Shown here one piece after another: positions 42,610-51,603 of a DNA stretch of 54,799 nucleotides. Source of the DNA: Candidatus Dojkabacteria bacterium (GTDB lineage Bacteria; Patescibacteriota; Dojkabacteria; SC72; T1SED10-24); assembly GCA_003554185.1 (NCBI GenBank), contig PWFU01000087.1, positions 1-54,799 on the forward strand. The letters are read 5' to 3'. The position numbers and the translations under genes were made by a program. Position 1 is the stretch's first letter. Every line of letters begins with the position of its first letter. The notes under the pieces were generated by a model. It did no database searches. It saw nothing but the letters and a program-made list of their open reading frames with translations, and was not told where the DNA came from.

Positions 42610-42616
42610 GCTCCCT

Positions 42617-44494
42617 ATGGCAAAAATACTTGATAAAATAAACAAACCAAAAGATATACACAAACTGGAAATTTCGGAACTTGAAAAACTTTCAAGCGAA
42701 GTCAGAGACCTTATTATCCATACTGTATCAGAAAGACAGGGGCACCTTGCTTCCAATTTGGGAGTTGTGGAACTAACTATCGCTTTACACTACTGCTTTA
42801 ATTTAGAAAAAGATCATATACTCTGGGATGTAGGACACCAGTCGTATACACATAAGATTCTTACCGGAAGAAAAGAAGAATTTAAAACCCTCAGAGAATA
42901 TCAGGGATTGAGTGGATTCCCTAACAAATATGAAAACAGATATGATCCTTTCACCAGTGGTCATAGTGGAAGTGCAATATCATCCGCTTTAGGACTTTCC
43001 TGTGGAAAAGATATCTTGAAGAAAAAAGGACATTCTATAGCGGTCGTAGGAGATGGCGGCATAGGCACAGGCGTTTCGTTAGAAGCCTTAAATCATGCAG
43101 GAGATTTAAAAAGTGATTTAATCGTTGTCCTAAACGATAATAATATATCTATTTCCTCAACAGTAGGAGCTGTTTCAAAGTATCTAAATAGTATAAGGAC
43201 TACAAAAGCTTATTCTGAAATAAGAAAAGATATTAATGAACTATTTCAAATAATTCCCGCTATAGGCAAACCTCTAAACAAAACCATGGAAAGAACTATT
43301 GAATTAGTCAAAAAGAATGCAACTTTAGGAAACTTGTTTATGGAATTAGGATTTAACTACTTTGGTCCAACAGATGGACATGATTTTAATTCTTTGATAG
43401 AGACAATAAACGCTGCAAAGAAATTAAAAGGACCTATACTGTTACACACATTTACTGAGAAGGGTAAAGGTTTTGAACCTGCATTTGAAAATCCAACAAG
43501 TTTTCATAGTGCAGGAGGTTTTGATACTCAGAATGGTTTATCAACAAAAGAAAAAAAGAGGAAAACTAGTGCATACACAGATGTTTTTGCACAAACTATT
43601 ACTAAACATGCTAAGGAAAATAAAAAGATTGTTGGTATTACAGCGGCTATGCCCGATGGCACAGGACTGAAAACTTTTGCTAAAAAATTCCCAGAAAGAT
43701 TCTATGATACGGGAATCTGTGAACAACATGCTGTTAGCCTCGCTGGCGGATTATCAGTTGCAGGTTTAACTCCCGTAGTAGCAATCTATTCTACTTTTTT
43801 ACAAAGAGGATATGATCAAATTTTTCATGATATTTGTTTACAAAATAATCATGTAGTCTTTGCAATTGATAGAGCTGGTATTGTAGGGCCTGATGGTGCA
43901 ACTCATAATGGTTGTTTTGATATAACATATCTCAGACATCTCCCAAATATGACTTTAATGGCACCAAAGGATGGGCAAGAACTTAAGGCAATGTTCGAAT
44001 TTGCCTTAAATATGAAAACCCCTGTGGCCATAAGATACCCTCGAGAAAATATTACCAAAATGAATTATAAAAACGATGAGATTAAACTAGGAAAAAGTGA
44101 GATTCTAAAAGAAGGTAAAGACGCGCTAATTTTGGCTTATGGTTCTATGTTAAGTAGAAGTATAGAGGCCTCAAAAATTTTAAAGAAGAAAGGATTAAAC
44201 GTTGGAGTAATTAATTCTAGATTTGCTAAGCCTTTGGACGAAAAATTATTTTTAGAAATGATTGATAAATACGAGCAAGTTTTTACTGTAGAAGAGAATT
44301 CTTTGATAGGTGGATTCGGGTCAGCTGTTTTAGAATTAATTTCGGATAGACAAAAGGAAGATTATAGAGTACACCGAATGGGTATTCCAGATAAATTCAT
44401 CGAGCACGGAAAGAGAGATTTTATTTTAAAAAATTTGGGATTAGATCCAACAGGAATTGCCAAAACAATCGAGAAAAAACTACGAAATAATTAA
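42617..44494 (+). CDS. dxs: 1-deoxy-D-xylulose-5-phosphate synthase
   Basis: DXS makes DXP from pyruvate and glyceraldehyde 3-phosphate, the entry to the MEP pathway. I use ATG 42617 (625 residues, near the usual 620-640): it begins AKILDKINKPKDIHKLEISE, whereas 30 upstream codons are unrelated and contain the promoter. Motifs: the early HTVSERQGHLASNLGVVELT, the thiamine-diphosphate site GDGGIGTGVSLEALNHAG ... NDNNISIS, the catalytic Glu in GICEQHAVSLAGGL, and DRAGIVGPDGATHNG. The GDGALTGG motif is modified to GDGGIGTG. It abuts glmS, the stop codons being adjacent and convergent. Confidence 0.95.
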   Translation: MAKILDKINKPKDIHKLEISELEKLSSEVRDLIIHTVSERQGHLASNLGVVELTIALHYCFNLEKDHILWDVGHQSYTHKILTGRKEEFKTLREYQGLSGFPNKYENRYDPFTSGHSGSAISSALGLSCGKDILKKKGHSIAVVGDGGIGTGVSLEALNHAGDLKSDLIVVLNDNNISISSTVGAVSKYLNSIRTTKAYSEIRKDINELFQIIPAIGKPLNKTMERTIELVKKNATLGNLFMELGFNYFGPTDGHDFNSLIETINAAKKLKGPILLHTFTEKGKGFEPAFENPTSFHSAGGFDTQNGLSTKEKKRKTSAYTDVFAQTITKHAKENKKIVGITAAMPDGTGLKTFAKKFPERFYDTGICEQHAVSLAGGLSVAGLTPVVAIYSTFLQRGYDQIFHDICLQNNHVVFAIDRAGIVGPDGATHNGCFDITYLRHLPNMTLMAPKDGQELKAMFEFALNMKTPVAIRYPRENITKMNYKNDEIKLGKSEILKEGKDALILAYGSMLSRSIEASKILKKKGLNVGVINSRFAKPLDEKLFLEMIDKYEQVFTVEENSLIGGFGSAVLELISDRQKEDYRVHRMGIPDKFIEHGKRDFILKNLGLDPTGIAKTIEKKLRNN

Positions 44495-46261
44495 CTACTT
44501 TACTGTAACACTTTTAGCTAAATTTCTTGGCTTATCAGGATTTAATTCTAAAGCAACAGCTAGTTTATAAGATAGAATTTGGAAAGGTATTATATTAATT
44601 AAAGGATCTAGTTGTTTTAAATTTGGCATTTTTATAAAATAATCGAACAAATCGTTATTATTTCTAGCAATTCCAATTGTATAAGCACCTCGAGATTTAA
44701 CCTCTGAGGCAGTACTAAGCATATCCTCTTTGTTTTCGTCTTCAGATACTATCAAAAATACTGGTACACCTTTTTCTATTAAAGCAATAACACCATGCTT
44801 AAGCTCTCCTGAGGCAAAACCTTCAAAATGTTTATATGAAGTCTCTTTTACCTTTAAAGCACCTTCCAAAGCAATATTATAGTTTTTCCCTTTCCCTAAA
44901 ACAAAAAAATGCTCCTCTTTAACAAGAGTTTTAGTTAATTGTCCAATATCTTGTACAATTCCTGATTCAAAAAGTTTTTCTATTTCTGTAGTCAATTTAT
45001 CGACCTTATCCTGAAATCTGTTAAATCTATTCGTTAAACTATATGCTACCAAATACCCCCAAGCTACTTGTGCAGTAAAAGATTTTGTTGCAGCTACACA
45101 AATTTCAGGCCCTGATCTAGCTAAAAACAGGTGATCAGACATTTTCCCTATCGTAGAGCCTATCATATTTACAATACTAGCAACGGTCATATCTTTTTGT
45201 TTTGCAACTTCCAATGCCTCTATAGTATCTGCTGTCTCTCCACTTTGGCTTACAGCAATAATTACATCGTTTTTTTTGAATAAATCTCTGTAACTACTTA
45301 TCTCGTAGGCTTTAATTTCAGTCACATTAAGTTGAGATTCCCTTCTTAAAATATATGCTATCTGGGAAGCAGCAAAGTAGGCCGTACCTGACCCAACCGT
45401 ATATACATGCTCAGCTTGCCTTATCGAATTTATTAATGGGAATAATTCTTCATAACTATATAGCGTAGCATTGCGTATCGTGTGTTTTTGTTCAATAATT
45501 TCTTTAATCATAAAATGGGGATGACCTTCTTTATCTATTCTGCTTTCTTCCAAGTTCATCTTTTTTATCTTATAATCAACCTCATCACCGTTACTTACTT
45601 CAAGTTTTTTAATTCCCCTATTAACTTCAACCATTTGATTATTTTCTACCTCTATTATTTGGTTCGTTTCATTGGAAAAAGATAGAGTATCCGAAGCTAT
45701 AAATATTTCATCATCTTTTATACCTACTACGAGAGGAGAACCATTCCGAACAGCATATATCCTACTTTTAGTTGCATCAAGTAATATTATCGTGTTTCTT
45801 CCTTTAAGATCTTTAAACGCTTTACGAACAGCCTCTGTAAAATCTATATTTTTATTCGAATGCTCCTCTACAAGCTTAACAATCACCTCTGTATCTGTCT
45901 CTGTAGAAAATTCATACCCTTTACTTTGCAAATCTTGTTTCAACTCCTGAAAGTTTTCTACAATACCATTATGAGCTAAAGCAAAAGAACCATCTGAAGA
46001 AAGATGAGGATGTGCATTTTTATTTTCAACGCCTCCATGAGTAGCCCATCTAGTATGTCCTATAGCTATGGAGGAATCTTCATCTAACGGAATTTTATTA
46101 ACCTCCCCTATAGATCCTACCCTCTTATAAATATCTATTCTGTTGTTTTTCAAGGCTGCTACCCCCCACGAATCGTATCCTCTATCCTCCAATCTTTTTA
46201 GGCCTTCCTTCACCTTGAATGGTGCACCTTTTGCACCATTATAACCAAATATACCACACAT
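44495..46261 (-). CDS. glmS: glutamine-fructose-6-phosphate aminotransferase
   Basis: GlmS makes glucosamine-6-phosphate, the first step to UDP-GlcNAc for peptidoglycan. The 588-residue protein begins MCGIFGYNG with the catalytic Cys2 of the N-terminal nucleophile glutaminase domain, includes the GHTRWATHGGV and AHNGIVENF motifs, and has two SIS isomerase domains (about 275-400 and 440-570) with SQSGETADT and ending in the conserved DKPRNLAKSVTVK. It is slightly shorter than E. coli GlmS (609). Divergent from the RuBisCO gene and convergent with dxs, 0 nt between stops. Confidence 0.97.
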   Translation of the reverse strand: MCGIFGYNGAKGAPFKVKEGLKRLEDRGYDSWGVAALKNNRIDIYKRVGSIGEVNKIPLDEDSSIAIGHTRWATHGGVENKNAHPHLSSDGSFALAHNGIVENFQELKQDLQSKGYEFSTETDTEVIVKLVEEHSNKNIDFTEAVRKAFKDLKGRNTIILLDATKSRIYAVRNGSPLVVGIKDDEIFIASDTLSFSNETNQIIEVENNQMVEVNRGIKKLEVSNGDEVDYKIKKMNLEESRIDKEGHPHFMIKEIIEQKHTIRNATLYSYEELFPLINSIRQAEHVYTVGSGTAYFAASQIAYILRRESQLNVTEIKAYEISSYRDLFKKNDVIIAVSQSGETADTIEALEVAKQKDMTVASIVNMIGSTIGKMSDHLFLARSGPEICVAATKSFTAQVAWGYLVAYSLTNRFNRFQDKVDKLTTEIEKLFESGIVQDIGQLTKTLVKEEHFFVLGKGKNYNIALEGALKVKETSYKHFEGFASGELKHGVIALIEKGVPVFLIVSEDENKEDMLSTASEVKSRGAYTIGIARNNNDLFDYFIKMPNLKQLDPLINIIPFQILSYKLAVALELNPDKPRNLAKSVTVK

Positions 46262-46317
46262 AAATAACTCTTAATAAAAGTTTAGTCTATAAATAATATC
46301 ATATAAAATAAAACAAA

Positions 46318-46346
46318 TTGCAATTGCTTTAAAAATGTTTTATATT
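46318..46346 (+). promoter_or_regulatory. RuBisCO promoter
   Basis: TTGCAA (46318-46323) and TATATT (46341-46346) are 17 nt apart. The start would be about 24 nt before the ATG. AAGAGG abuts the ATG, too close to act as a normal Shine-Dalgarno site. Confidence 0.5.
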
Positions 46347-46376
46347 ATTCTAGATAAAATTGTTTAAATCAAGAGG

Positions 46377-47843
46377 ATGCAAGAAAAATATATCAGCTTA
46401 AATGACCAACGGGTCTACAATGATCAGTATCTGTTAGCAGTTTTTGAGGTAGGTGTACAGAGTGGTAAAGATTTAATGGCAGTAGCCTCTGAAATGGCTG
46501 CCGAGTCTTCAAACGGTTCCAATATTGAAGTAGGCACAGTTACTAAATTTTCTGATGCAATGGGAGCAATAGTATACAGAGTAGATGAGGAGAGAAATCT
46601 TATATGGATAGCATATCCCTGGAGAATTTTTGACAGAGGAGGTAATATACAAAACATTCTAACATTCATAGCAGGAAACATTTTTGGAATGGCAGATTTA
46701 AAGAAATGCAGATTACTTGATGTTTGGTTCCCAAATTCCATGTTAGACCAATATGATGGTCCCAGTTACACTCTTACAGATATGCGTGAGTACCTAAAAG
46801 CGTATAATATGCCAATCATTGGGACAATAATTAAACCTAAAATAGGATTAACAGCCTCAGAATACGCAGAGGTCTCGTATGACTTTTGGTCTGGAGGAGG
46901 AATGTTTGTTAAAAATGATGAACCTCAAGCAAACCAAGATTTCTGTCCTTTTGACAAAATGGTAGATTATATAAAAGAGTCTATGGAGGAAGCTGAAAGA
47001 GAGACAAATCAGCGTAAAGTTCATTCATTTAATGTTTCTGCAGCTGATTTTGATACAATGATTGAGAGGGCAGAATATGTGAAAGGAAAAATGAAGCCTG
47101 GCAGTTATGCCTTTTTAGTAGATGGTGTTACTGCTGGATGGACAGCAGTACAAACCATAAGAAGAAGATACCCAGATGTTTTCCTTCACTTCCATCGTGC
47201 TGGTCACGCAGCGTTCACAAGATCCGAAAATTCCTTTGGTTATACAGTTCCAGTTCTTACAAAATTTGCAAGATTAGCAGGTGTATCTGGAATCCATACC
47301 GGTACAGCTGGAGTTGGAAAAATGGCTGGAACAGATATAGATGACATTACCGCTGCCAAACTTGCTCTTCTTTATGAATATGATGGGTTTTTCTTTGAAC
47401 AAGACTGGTTAAAATTTCCCAAACAAAATAGTGACGCAGGTAAATACATCAAGGATTCAAAAGAGAAAGATTGGCAAGAGAATAAGGAGCTAGAACAGTT
47501 AAACAATTTCTACAAAAATTTGGCTAGTAAAAAAACTAATAAATATTTTAATCAAAATTGGAGAAAAATTAGATCTACCTGCCCTATAATTTCAGGTGGT
47601 TTAAATCCCGTTCTACTAGGCGAATTTATAAATAAAATTAAGGATGTTGATTTCATAACAACTATGGGAGCAGGAGTACACGCGCATCCACTTGGCACAA
47701 AAGCTGGGGCTAAAGCTATGATGCAAGCATGCGAAGCTTGGCAGAAGGGTATTGATATATATAAATATGCCAAAGAAAATACAGAATTAGACTATGCAAT
47801 CCAATTTTACGATAAACATGGTACACAAGCCAAAAGAAAATAA
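46377..47843 (+). CDS. rbcL: ribulose-bisphosphate carboxylase, form II/III type
   Basis: RuBisCO adds CO2 to ribulose 1,5-bisphosphate. The 488-residue protein has the catalytic residues: Lys153 in GTIIKPKIG, the carbamylation Lys179 in GGMFVKNDEPQ with Asp181 and Glu182, His273/His277 in HFHRAGHAAF, loop-6 Lys315 in GTAGVGKMAG and SGGLNP (406-411). An insertion at about 350-395 is typical of the II/III group of CPR and some archaea, in which RuBisCO works in an AMP salvage pathway with AMP phosphorylase and R15P isomerase. Neither partner is in the window. No small subunit gene, activase or phosphoribulokinase is nearby. Confidence 0.95.
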   Translation: MQEKYISLNDQRVYNDQYLLAVFEVGVQSGKDLMAVASEMAAESSNGSNIEVGTVTKFSDAMGAIVYRVDEERNLIWIAYPWRIFDRGGNIQNILTFIAGNIFGMADLKKCRLLDVWFPNSMLDQYDGPSYTLTDMREYLKAYNMPIIGTIIKPKIGLTASEYAEVSYDFWSGGGMFVKNDEPQANQDFCPFDKMVDYIKESMEEAERETNQRKVHSFNVSAADFDTMIERAEYVKGKMKPGSYAFLVDGVTAGWTAVQTIRRRYPDVFLHFHRAGHAAFTRSENSFGYTVPVLTKFARLAGVSGIHTGTAGVGKMAGTDIDDITAAKLALLYEYDGFFFEQDWLKFPKQNSDAGKYIKDSKEKDWQENKELEQLNNFYKNLASKKTNKYFNQNWRKIRSTCPIISGGLNPVLLGEFINKIKDVDFITTMGAGVHAHPLGTKAGAKAMMQACEAWQKGIDIYKYAKENTELDYAIQFYDKHGTQAKRK

Positions 47844-47860
47844 AATTTTAATAAAAAAAT

Positions 47861-49408
47861 ATGAGTAATTTTGACATAGATGACTTTTTGTTTGGTGATC
47901 TAGATTCTCAAGATAATAAGAAACAAAAAGGTGATAAAAAAGAAAAAGAGAAAGAGATTAAGCCAACAGATGAGGAACAGCCAGAACATCATGAAAAGCC
48001 TCAACAAAAAACAGAAGATTATTCCTCTACAGATAGTTTAGAAAAAACCAAAGAAGAAGAACTTCTTACTGCAGAAGATGCAAGCAGCTCATCTGGTTTG
48101 ATGGCTGAGAGAGAAGATCACAAACACCACTCTCAAGAAATTCAACGAGAAGAAGCGAAAGAAAAACCAGAATTCCCTGAATGGACAGATGTAAATCAAG
48201 ATATACAATCGCGGGAAGATATTATAAAAGGCATAGATTTCTCCGGGGAAGGATATCCATCTAAAAAAAGATATGAAGAAGGACATGAAAAACAACCGGT
48301 GGATACTGTAGAGGTAAAAGAAACCTTACGATCTCAAGAAAAAAGCAAAACGGATGATTTCACGTCTCCAGAAGTAACAGATACTCTACCTTCTGCTGAG
48401 GATGAAATCCAAGAAAAAGTACAGGAGGATAGCACTAAGGAACAAACCCTCTCACAAAGCACAAAGTTACCCAAAACAGAAGAAACTCCTCAAGTCGAAA
48501 CAATTTCAAAGGAGGTTGAACAAGAATCAAAAGATAAAGATACAGAATCACCTATTCCTCCAACAGAAGACAAAGAACCAGTGCACCCTACAAAGAAAAA
48601 AAATTCTCTTGTTCACTTTATTTTGTATCTAATACTTGTTGTTTTAATTGCTGTAGTTTTGATTTTGATATACATAAATCGTGACTCTATACCTATATTT
48701 CAAGACGACAGTGCCACATATATAGTACAAGACATTGAACAAGAGGATAACGATGAAACTAAAGAAGATGATGAAAATGATTTTGATATTGATAATAACT
48801 TAGACAAGTCAATCAATAAATTATTGAATGGACATTATCGGATACTAGATAGTGGAGGCTTAGCTTTAGATTATACTGAAGTTGTAGATGGCGAAGAGCA
48901 AAGAGGGAGTCTCAAATTAACTTTGGGGGATGAAGCAGATCCTACCTATCTTCATGAAGGACAGATCAGGTATTTCAATCCAGGAGAAGGCAAAGAAATT
49001 GTCTGGGACGAAGAGGGAAATAAGTATATTATGTCTGAAGAAAATAACACTTATTTCGTAGTAGATAAATATTCAGACTTATACTACCGAAACTTCGTTG
49101 GACAGCACATTTTACAAGATTTAATTGATGATTACACAAGAAATAAAAATGTTGTAAATCAAATTGATGAAAACACTTGGTCTTGGGATTGGACCTTTTA
49201 CACTCCTGTAAATGATTATAGAACAAGAAAAGTTTTAAATACTCAAATCATCTTAGACCCAGAAAATAGCTATATTGAGAAAATTGTATTAGAAAACGAA
49301 AAAAGCTTTGAATTCAAGTTTGATTTTGTAGCTCTTGATGAGCCTTATGATAAAGAATACATCCCTTCAGACTATAACTTGGTAGAGGAAGAAGAATTTG
49401 AAGTGTAA
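47861..49408 (+). CDS. membrane-anchored protein with long disordered acidic N-terminus
   Basis: The 515-residue protein starts with about 245 residues of low-complexity sequence rich in Glu, Lys, Gln, Ser and Thr, probably disordered and cytoplasmic. One hydrophobic helix follows (about 250-271), and then a 240-residue extracytoplasmic domain with aromatic beta-strands (DENTWSWDWTFYTPVND). It lies 17 nt after the RuBisCO gene and may be read through from it. Its last 37 nt overlap the convergent rel gene. Family unknown. Confidence 0.6.
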   Translation: MSNFDIDDFLFGDLDSQDNKKQKGDKKEKEKEIKPTDEEQPEHHEKPQQKTEDYSSTDSLEKTKEEELLTAEDASSSSGLMAEREDHKHHSQEIQREEAKEKPEFPEWTDVNQDIQSREDIIKGIDFSGEGYPSKKRYEEGHEKQPVDTVEVKETLRSQEKSKTDDFTSPEVTDTLPSAEDEIQEKVQEDSTKEQTLSQSTKLPKTEETPQVETISKEVEQESKDKDTESPIPPTEDKEPVHPTKKKNSLVHFILYLILVVLIAVVLILIYINRDSIPIFQDDSATYIVQDIEQEDNDETKEDDENDFDIDNNLDKSINKLLNGHYRILDSGGLALDYTEVVDGEEQRGSLKLTLGDEADPTYLHEGQIRYFNPGEGKEIVWDEEGNKYIMSEENNTYFVVDKYSDLYYRNFVGQHILQDLIDDYTRNKNVVNQIDENTWSWDWTFYTPVNDYRTRKVLNTQIILDPENSYIEKIVLENEKSFEFKFDFVALDEPYDKEYIPSDYNLVEEEEFEV

Positions 49409-50892
49409 GCCACCATTTTTTCCCTAAGTCCTCTACGAATTTTGTCCTTTGTAGAAGGCGATACTACAAACTCTAACCATTCCTTTTTAGGATACTTTTT
49501 CTCTTCAGAGGGAATAATTTTAACCACCTGTCCAGTTCTTAATACCGCATCCAACCCTTGAGTCTTCCCGTCTACCTCAGCATAAGTAGCTCTATGCCCT
49601 ACATTGGTATGAATTCTATAAGCAAAATCCAAAGCAGTTGCATTCTTGGGCAATTCTATTATCTTGTCCTTAGGTGTAAAAATATAAATGTTTTCATTAA
49701 AAATATCAGCTTTTATAGGAACTGATCGAACTTGCTTCCTCAGGTATTTTGAGCGCATAATTTTACGATGCAATTGTTTCAACCAATCGTACGAATTTGT
49801 AGGTGTAGCAAACCTACTTTTACTAGCTTTATATGCCAGATGAGAAGCCGGGCCATATTTGTTAATATAATACATTCTATATGTAAGTATCTGTATTTCA
49901 ACAAACAAATAAGATATATCTTCAAAAATTGCACTTACTTGAAGAGCCTGAAAACCATTTGGTTTAGGATTTGTAATATAATCATCGGTTTCTCGTTCAT
50001 CAATGTATGCTTTTTCTTCTAAAAGCATTTTTATAAGAAAACAATCTTCCTTATCTTGAGTAATAATGGATAAAGCAAGACGATCATTTATATCAGAGAT
50101 CTTAGTATTCCTACCCTCATTTTCCATCTTTTTTAACTTCTTATATACACTATATTTGTTTTTGATTCTTCCAAAAATTTTAGGTTTATAGTCCAAAATA
50201 TTGCTAGTAAGCATATCCAGTTTTTCGATGTATTTATTCAATAATTCCTCGTTCAAACCTTCATCTTCCATTTTTTGTTTAATAAACTCATAATCTTCAT
50301 TCCTGCGATACTTAAAAGCTGTTTCTTCAATTTCTTTTCTTACTTCTTCTAAGTTTAAATAAGAAGCAAGCGGGCCATATATATCAAAAACTTTTGTTGC
50401 TTTTGTTTTTATCTGTTCATCAGATAAATATTCTATATGTCTAACATCATCCAAAACGTCTGCCAATTTAATTAATATCGGTCTTATATCTTCAGCATTA
50501 TTTAAAATATATCTAGTAATTATTTCCCTATCTGTTTCTTCACTGTCCGTTCCTTCATTAATTTTCTCAAGCATTTTAAGTAATTTGTATACATCTCCTC
50601 CAAAGATATTATCTATTTTATTCAAAATTTTTTCTAAATCTTTCCCTCTTGCTCTGTACAAAACACTATGTAATAGAGCAGCTATAACACTATCTGTATC
50701 TAAATTAAAATCCGCTGCTATATTTGCAACTCTTAGAGCATGAAAAACATAATTTTCCCCCGACAACCTTCTATGCCCCGCATGGAATTTTTGAATCCAA
50801 GAAACACTATCCATAACAAGGTTGTTATACTGTTTTGGTGTTTTTCTTACTAAATCCTTTATTAAACTTTCAAGATCATTTTCATTCTTCAT
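49372..50892 (-). CDS. rel: Rel/SpoT-family (p)ppGpp synthetase with defective hydrolase domain
   Basis: The 506-residue protein has an N-terminal HD-type domain, a central synthetase domain (about 235-350), a TGS domain (about 400-462) and no ACT domain. The hydrolase metal motif LLHDVVED is replaced by LLHSVLYR (73-80): the histidine is kept but Asp, Glu and Asp are lost, so pppGpp hydrolysis is unlikely; Asp145 in KLADVL remains. In the synthetase domain, Asp270 (DINDRLALSII), Glu332 (FVEIQILT) and GRIKNKYSVYKK are present, so synthesis is plausible. TGS is clear (IYIFTPKDKIIELPKNATALDFAY). It lies 28 nt downstream of lexA on the same strand. Confidence 0.88.
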   Translation of the reverse strand: MKNENDLESLIKDLVRKTPKQYNNLVMDSVSWIQKFHAGHRRLSGENYVFHALRVANIAADFNLDTDSVIAALLHSVLYRARGKDLEKILNKIDNIFGGDVYKLLKMLEKINEGTDSEETDREIITRYILNNAEDIRPILIKLADVLDDVRHIEYLSDEQIKTKATKVFDIYGPLASYLNLEEVRKEIEETAFKYRRNEDYEFIKQKMEDEGLNEELLNKYIEKLDMLTSNILDYKPKIFGRIKNKYSVYKKLKKMENEGRNTKISDINDRLALSIITQDKEDCFLIKMLLEEKAYIDERETDDYITNPKPNGFQALQVSAIFEDISYLFVEIQILTYRMYYINKYGPASHLAYKASKSRFATPTNSYDWLKQLHRKIMRSKYLRKQVRSVPIKADIFNENIYIFTPKDKIIELPKNATALDFAYRIHTNVGHRATYAEVDGKTQGLDAVLRTGQVVKIIPSEEKKYPKKEWLEFVVSPSTKDKIRRGLREKMVAYTSNSSSSTKL

Positions 50893-50920
50893 ATAAGAAT
50901 TTGATAATTTAAGATGAGTA

Positions 50921-51565
50921 TTAATTCTTGAGATGTTTTTCTAAAACCATTATGACTTTACCATTTATATCATCTTCCCGTTTTTTATCAAGATATATAG
51001 GTTGGTTTTGAGGATCATAAGAATAAGGGTATAGCGCAAGGATTTCTCCAAAACTTTTAAAAATCTTAACCGTTGCACAATCGCCTATTAGAGCTAAAAC
51101 TACGTCATTATTTCTTATCTCCGAGCTTTTATCAACTATCGCGTAATTACCATCTTCTAATTTTACATCATTCATCTTGTATTTATTCATAGAATTACCT
51201 TTGAGAATAACACTAAAAACATCTTCTCTCCCCTTTAACAAATTTTTATCTACTTGCAGATTACCTATATATTCCTCTTGAGCTAATGCTAAGGGAGTAC
51301 CTGCATTGGCATATCCTAATATAGGTATACCTATTAAATAATCGAAGTTCTTTTCGTTCTGTAAATGTATACCCCTTGGCTGCCCATTTCTGATTATGAA
51401 ACCCTTTTTTTCAAGCGCTTCGAGATGGTTAACTACACCCCTTTTTGACTTGATTTCAAATCTTTCTTGCAACTCAGTTAAAGAGGGTGCTTTACCTTTT
51501 TCTAAGTAAAAATCTCTTATAAAAACGAGGATTTCTTCTTGTTTTTCCGTAACATTTACCTGCAT
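50921..51565 (-). CDS. lexA: LexA repressor
   Basis: LexA represses SOS genes and cleaves itself when RecA is activated. The 214 residues have an N-terminal winged helix (about 5-68) with SLTELQERF and SKRGVVNHLEALEKKGFI, and a C-terminal S24 peptidase domain. The cleavage pair is Ala88-Gly89 (GYANAGTPLA), the nucleophile Ser125 is in KGNSMNKYKM, and the general base is Lys167 in CATVKIF. The usual GDSM is GNSM, and the loop after it is several residues longer. Near-consensus -35/-10 boxes precede it, and a GTAYAC dyad overlaps the start site, so autoregulation is likely. Confidence 0.95.
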   Translation of the reverse strand: MQVNVTEKQEEILVFIRDFYLEKGKAPSLTELQERFEIKSKRGVVNHLEALEKKGFIIRNGQPRGIHLQNEKNFDYLIGIPILGYANAGTPLALAQEEYIGNLQVDKNLLKGREDVFSVILKGNSMNKYKMNDVKLEDGNYAIVDKSSEIRNNDVVLALIGDCATVKIFKSFGEILALYPYSYDPQNQPIYLDKKREDDINGKVIMVLEKHLKN

Positions 51566-51566
51566 A

Positions 51567-51603
51567 GTACACCCTAGTATACCACCTCAGAAACTAATGT
51601 CAA
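51567..51603 (-). promoter_or_regulatory. lexA promoter and candidate LexA operator
   Basis: TTGACA (51603-51598), a 16-nt spacer and TATACT (51581-51576) form a near-consensus promoter whose -35 box includes the stop codon of the sufD-like gene. An inverted repeat GTATAC-4 nt-GTGTAC (51582-51567) spans the -10 box and the likely start, as expected for an autoregulatory operator. The leader would be only about 4 nt. Confidence 0.6.

Noticed and set aside
42527-42616. Thirty extra N-terminal codons for DXS
   Set aside because: They overlap the end of the preceding gene and contain the -35/-10 boxes; the family's N-terminus begins after ATG 42617.
46371-46376. AAGAGG before the RuBisCO ATG as a Shine-Dalgarno site
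   Set aside because: It touches the ATG with no spacer, so normal pairing with 16S rRNA is unlikely.
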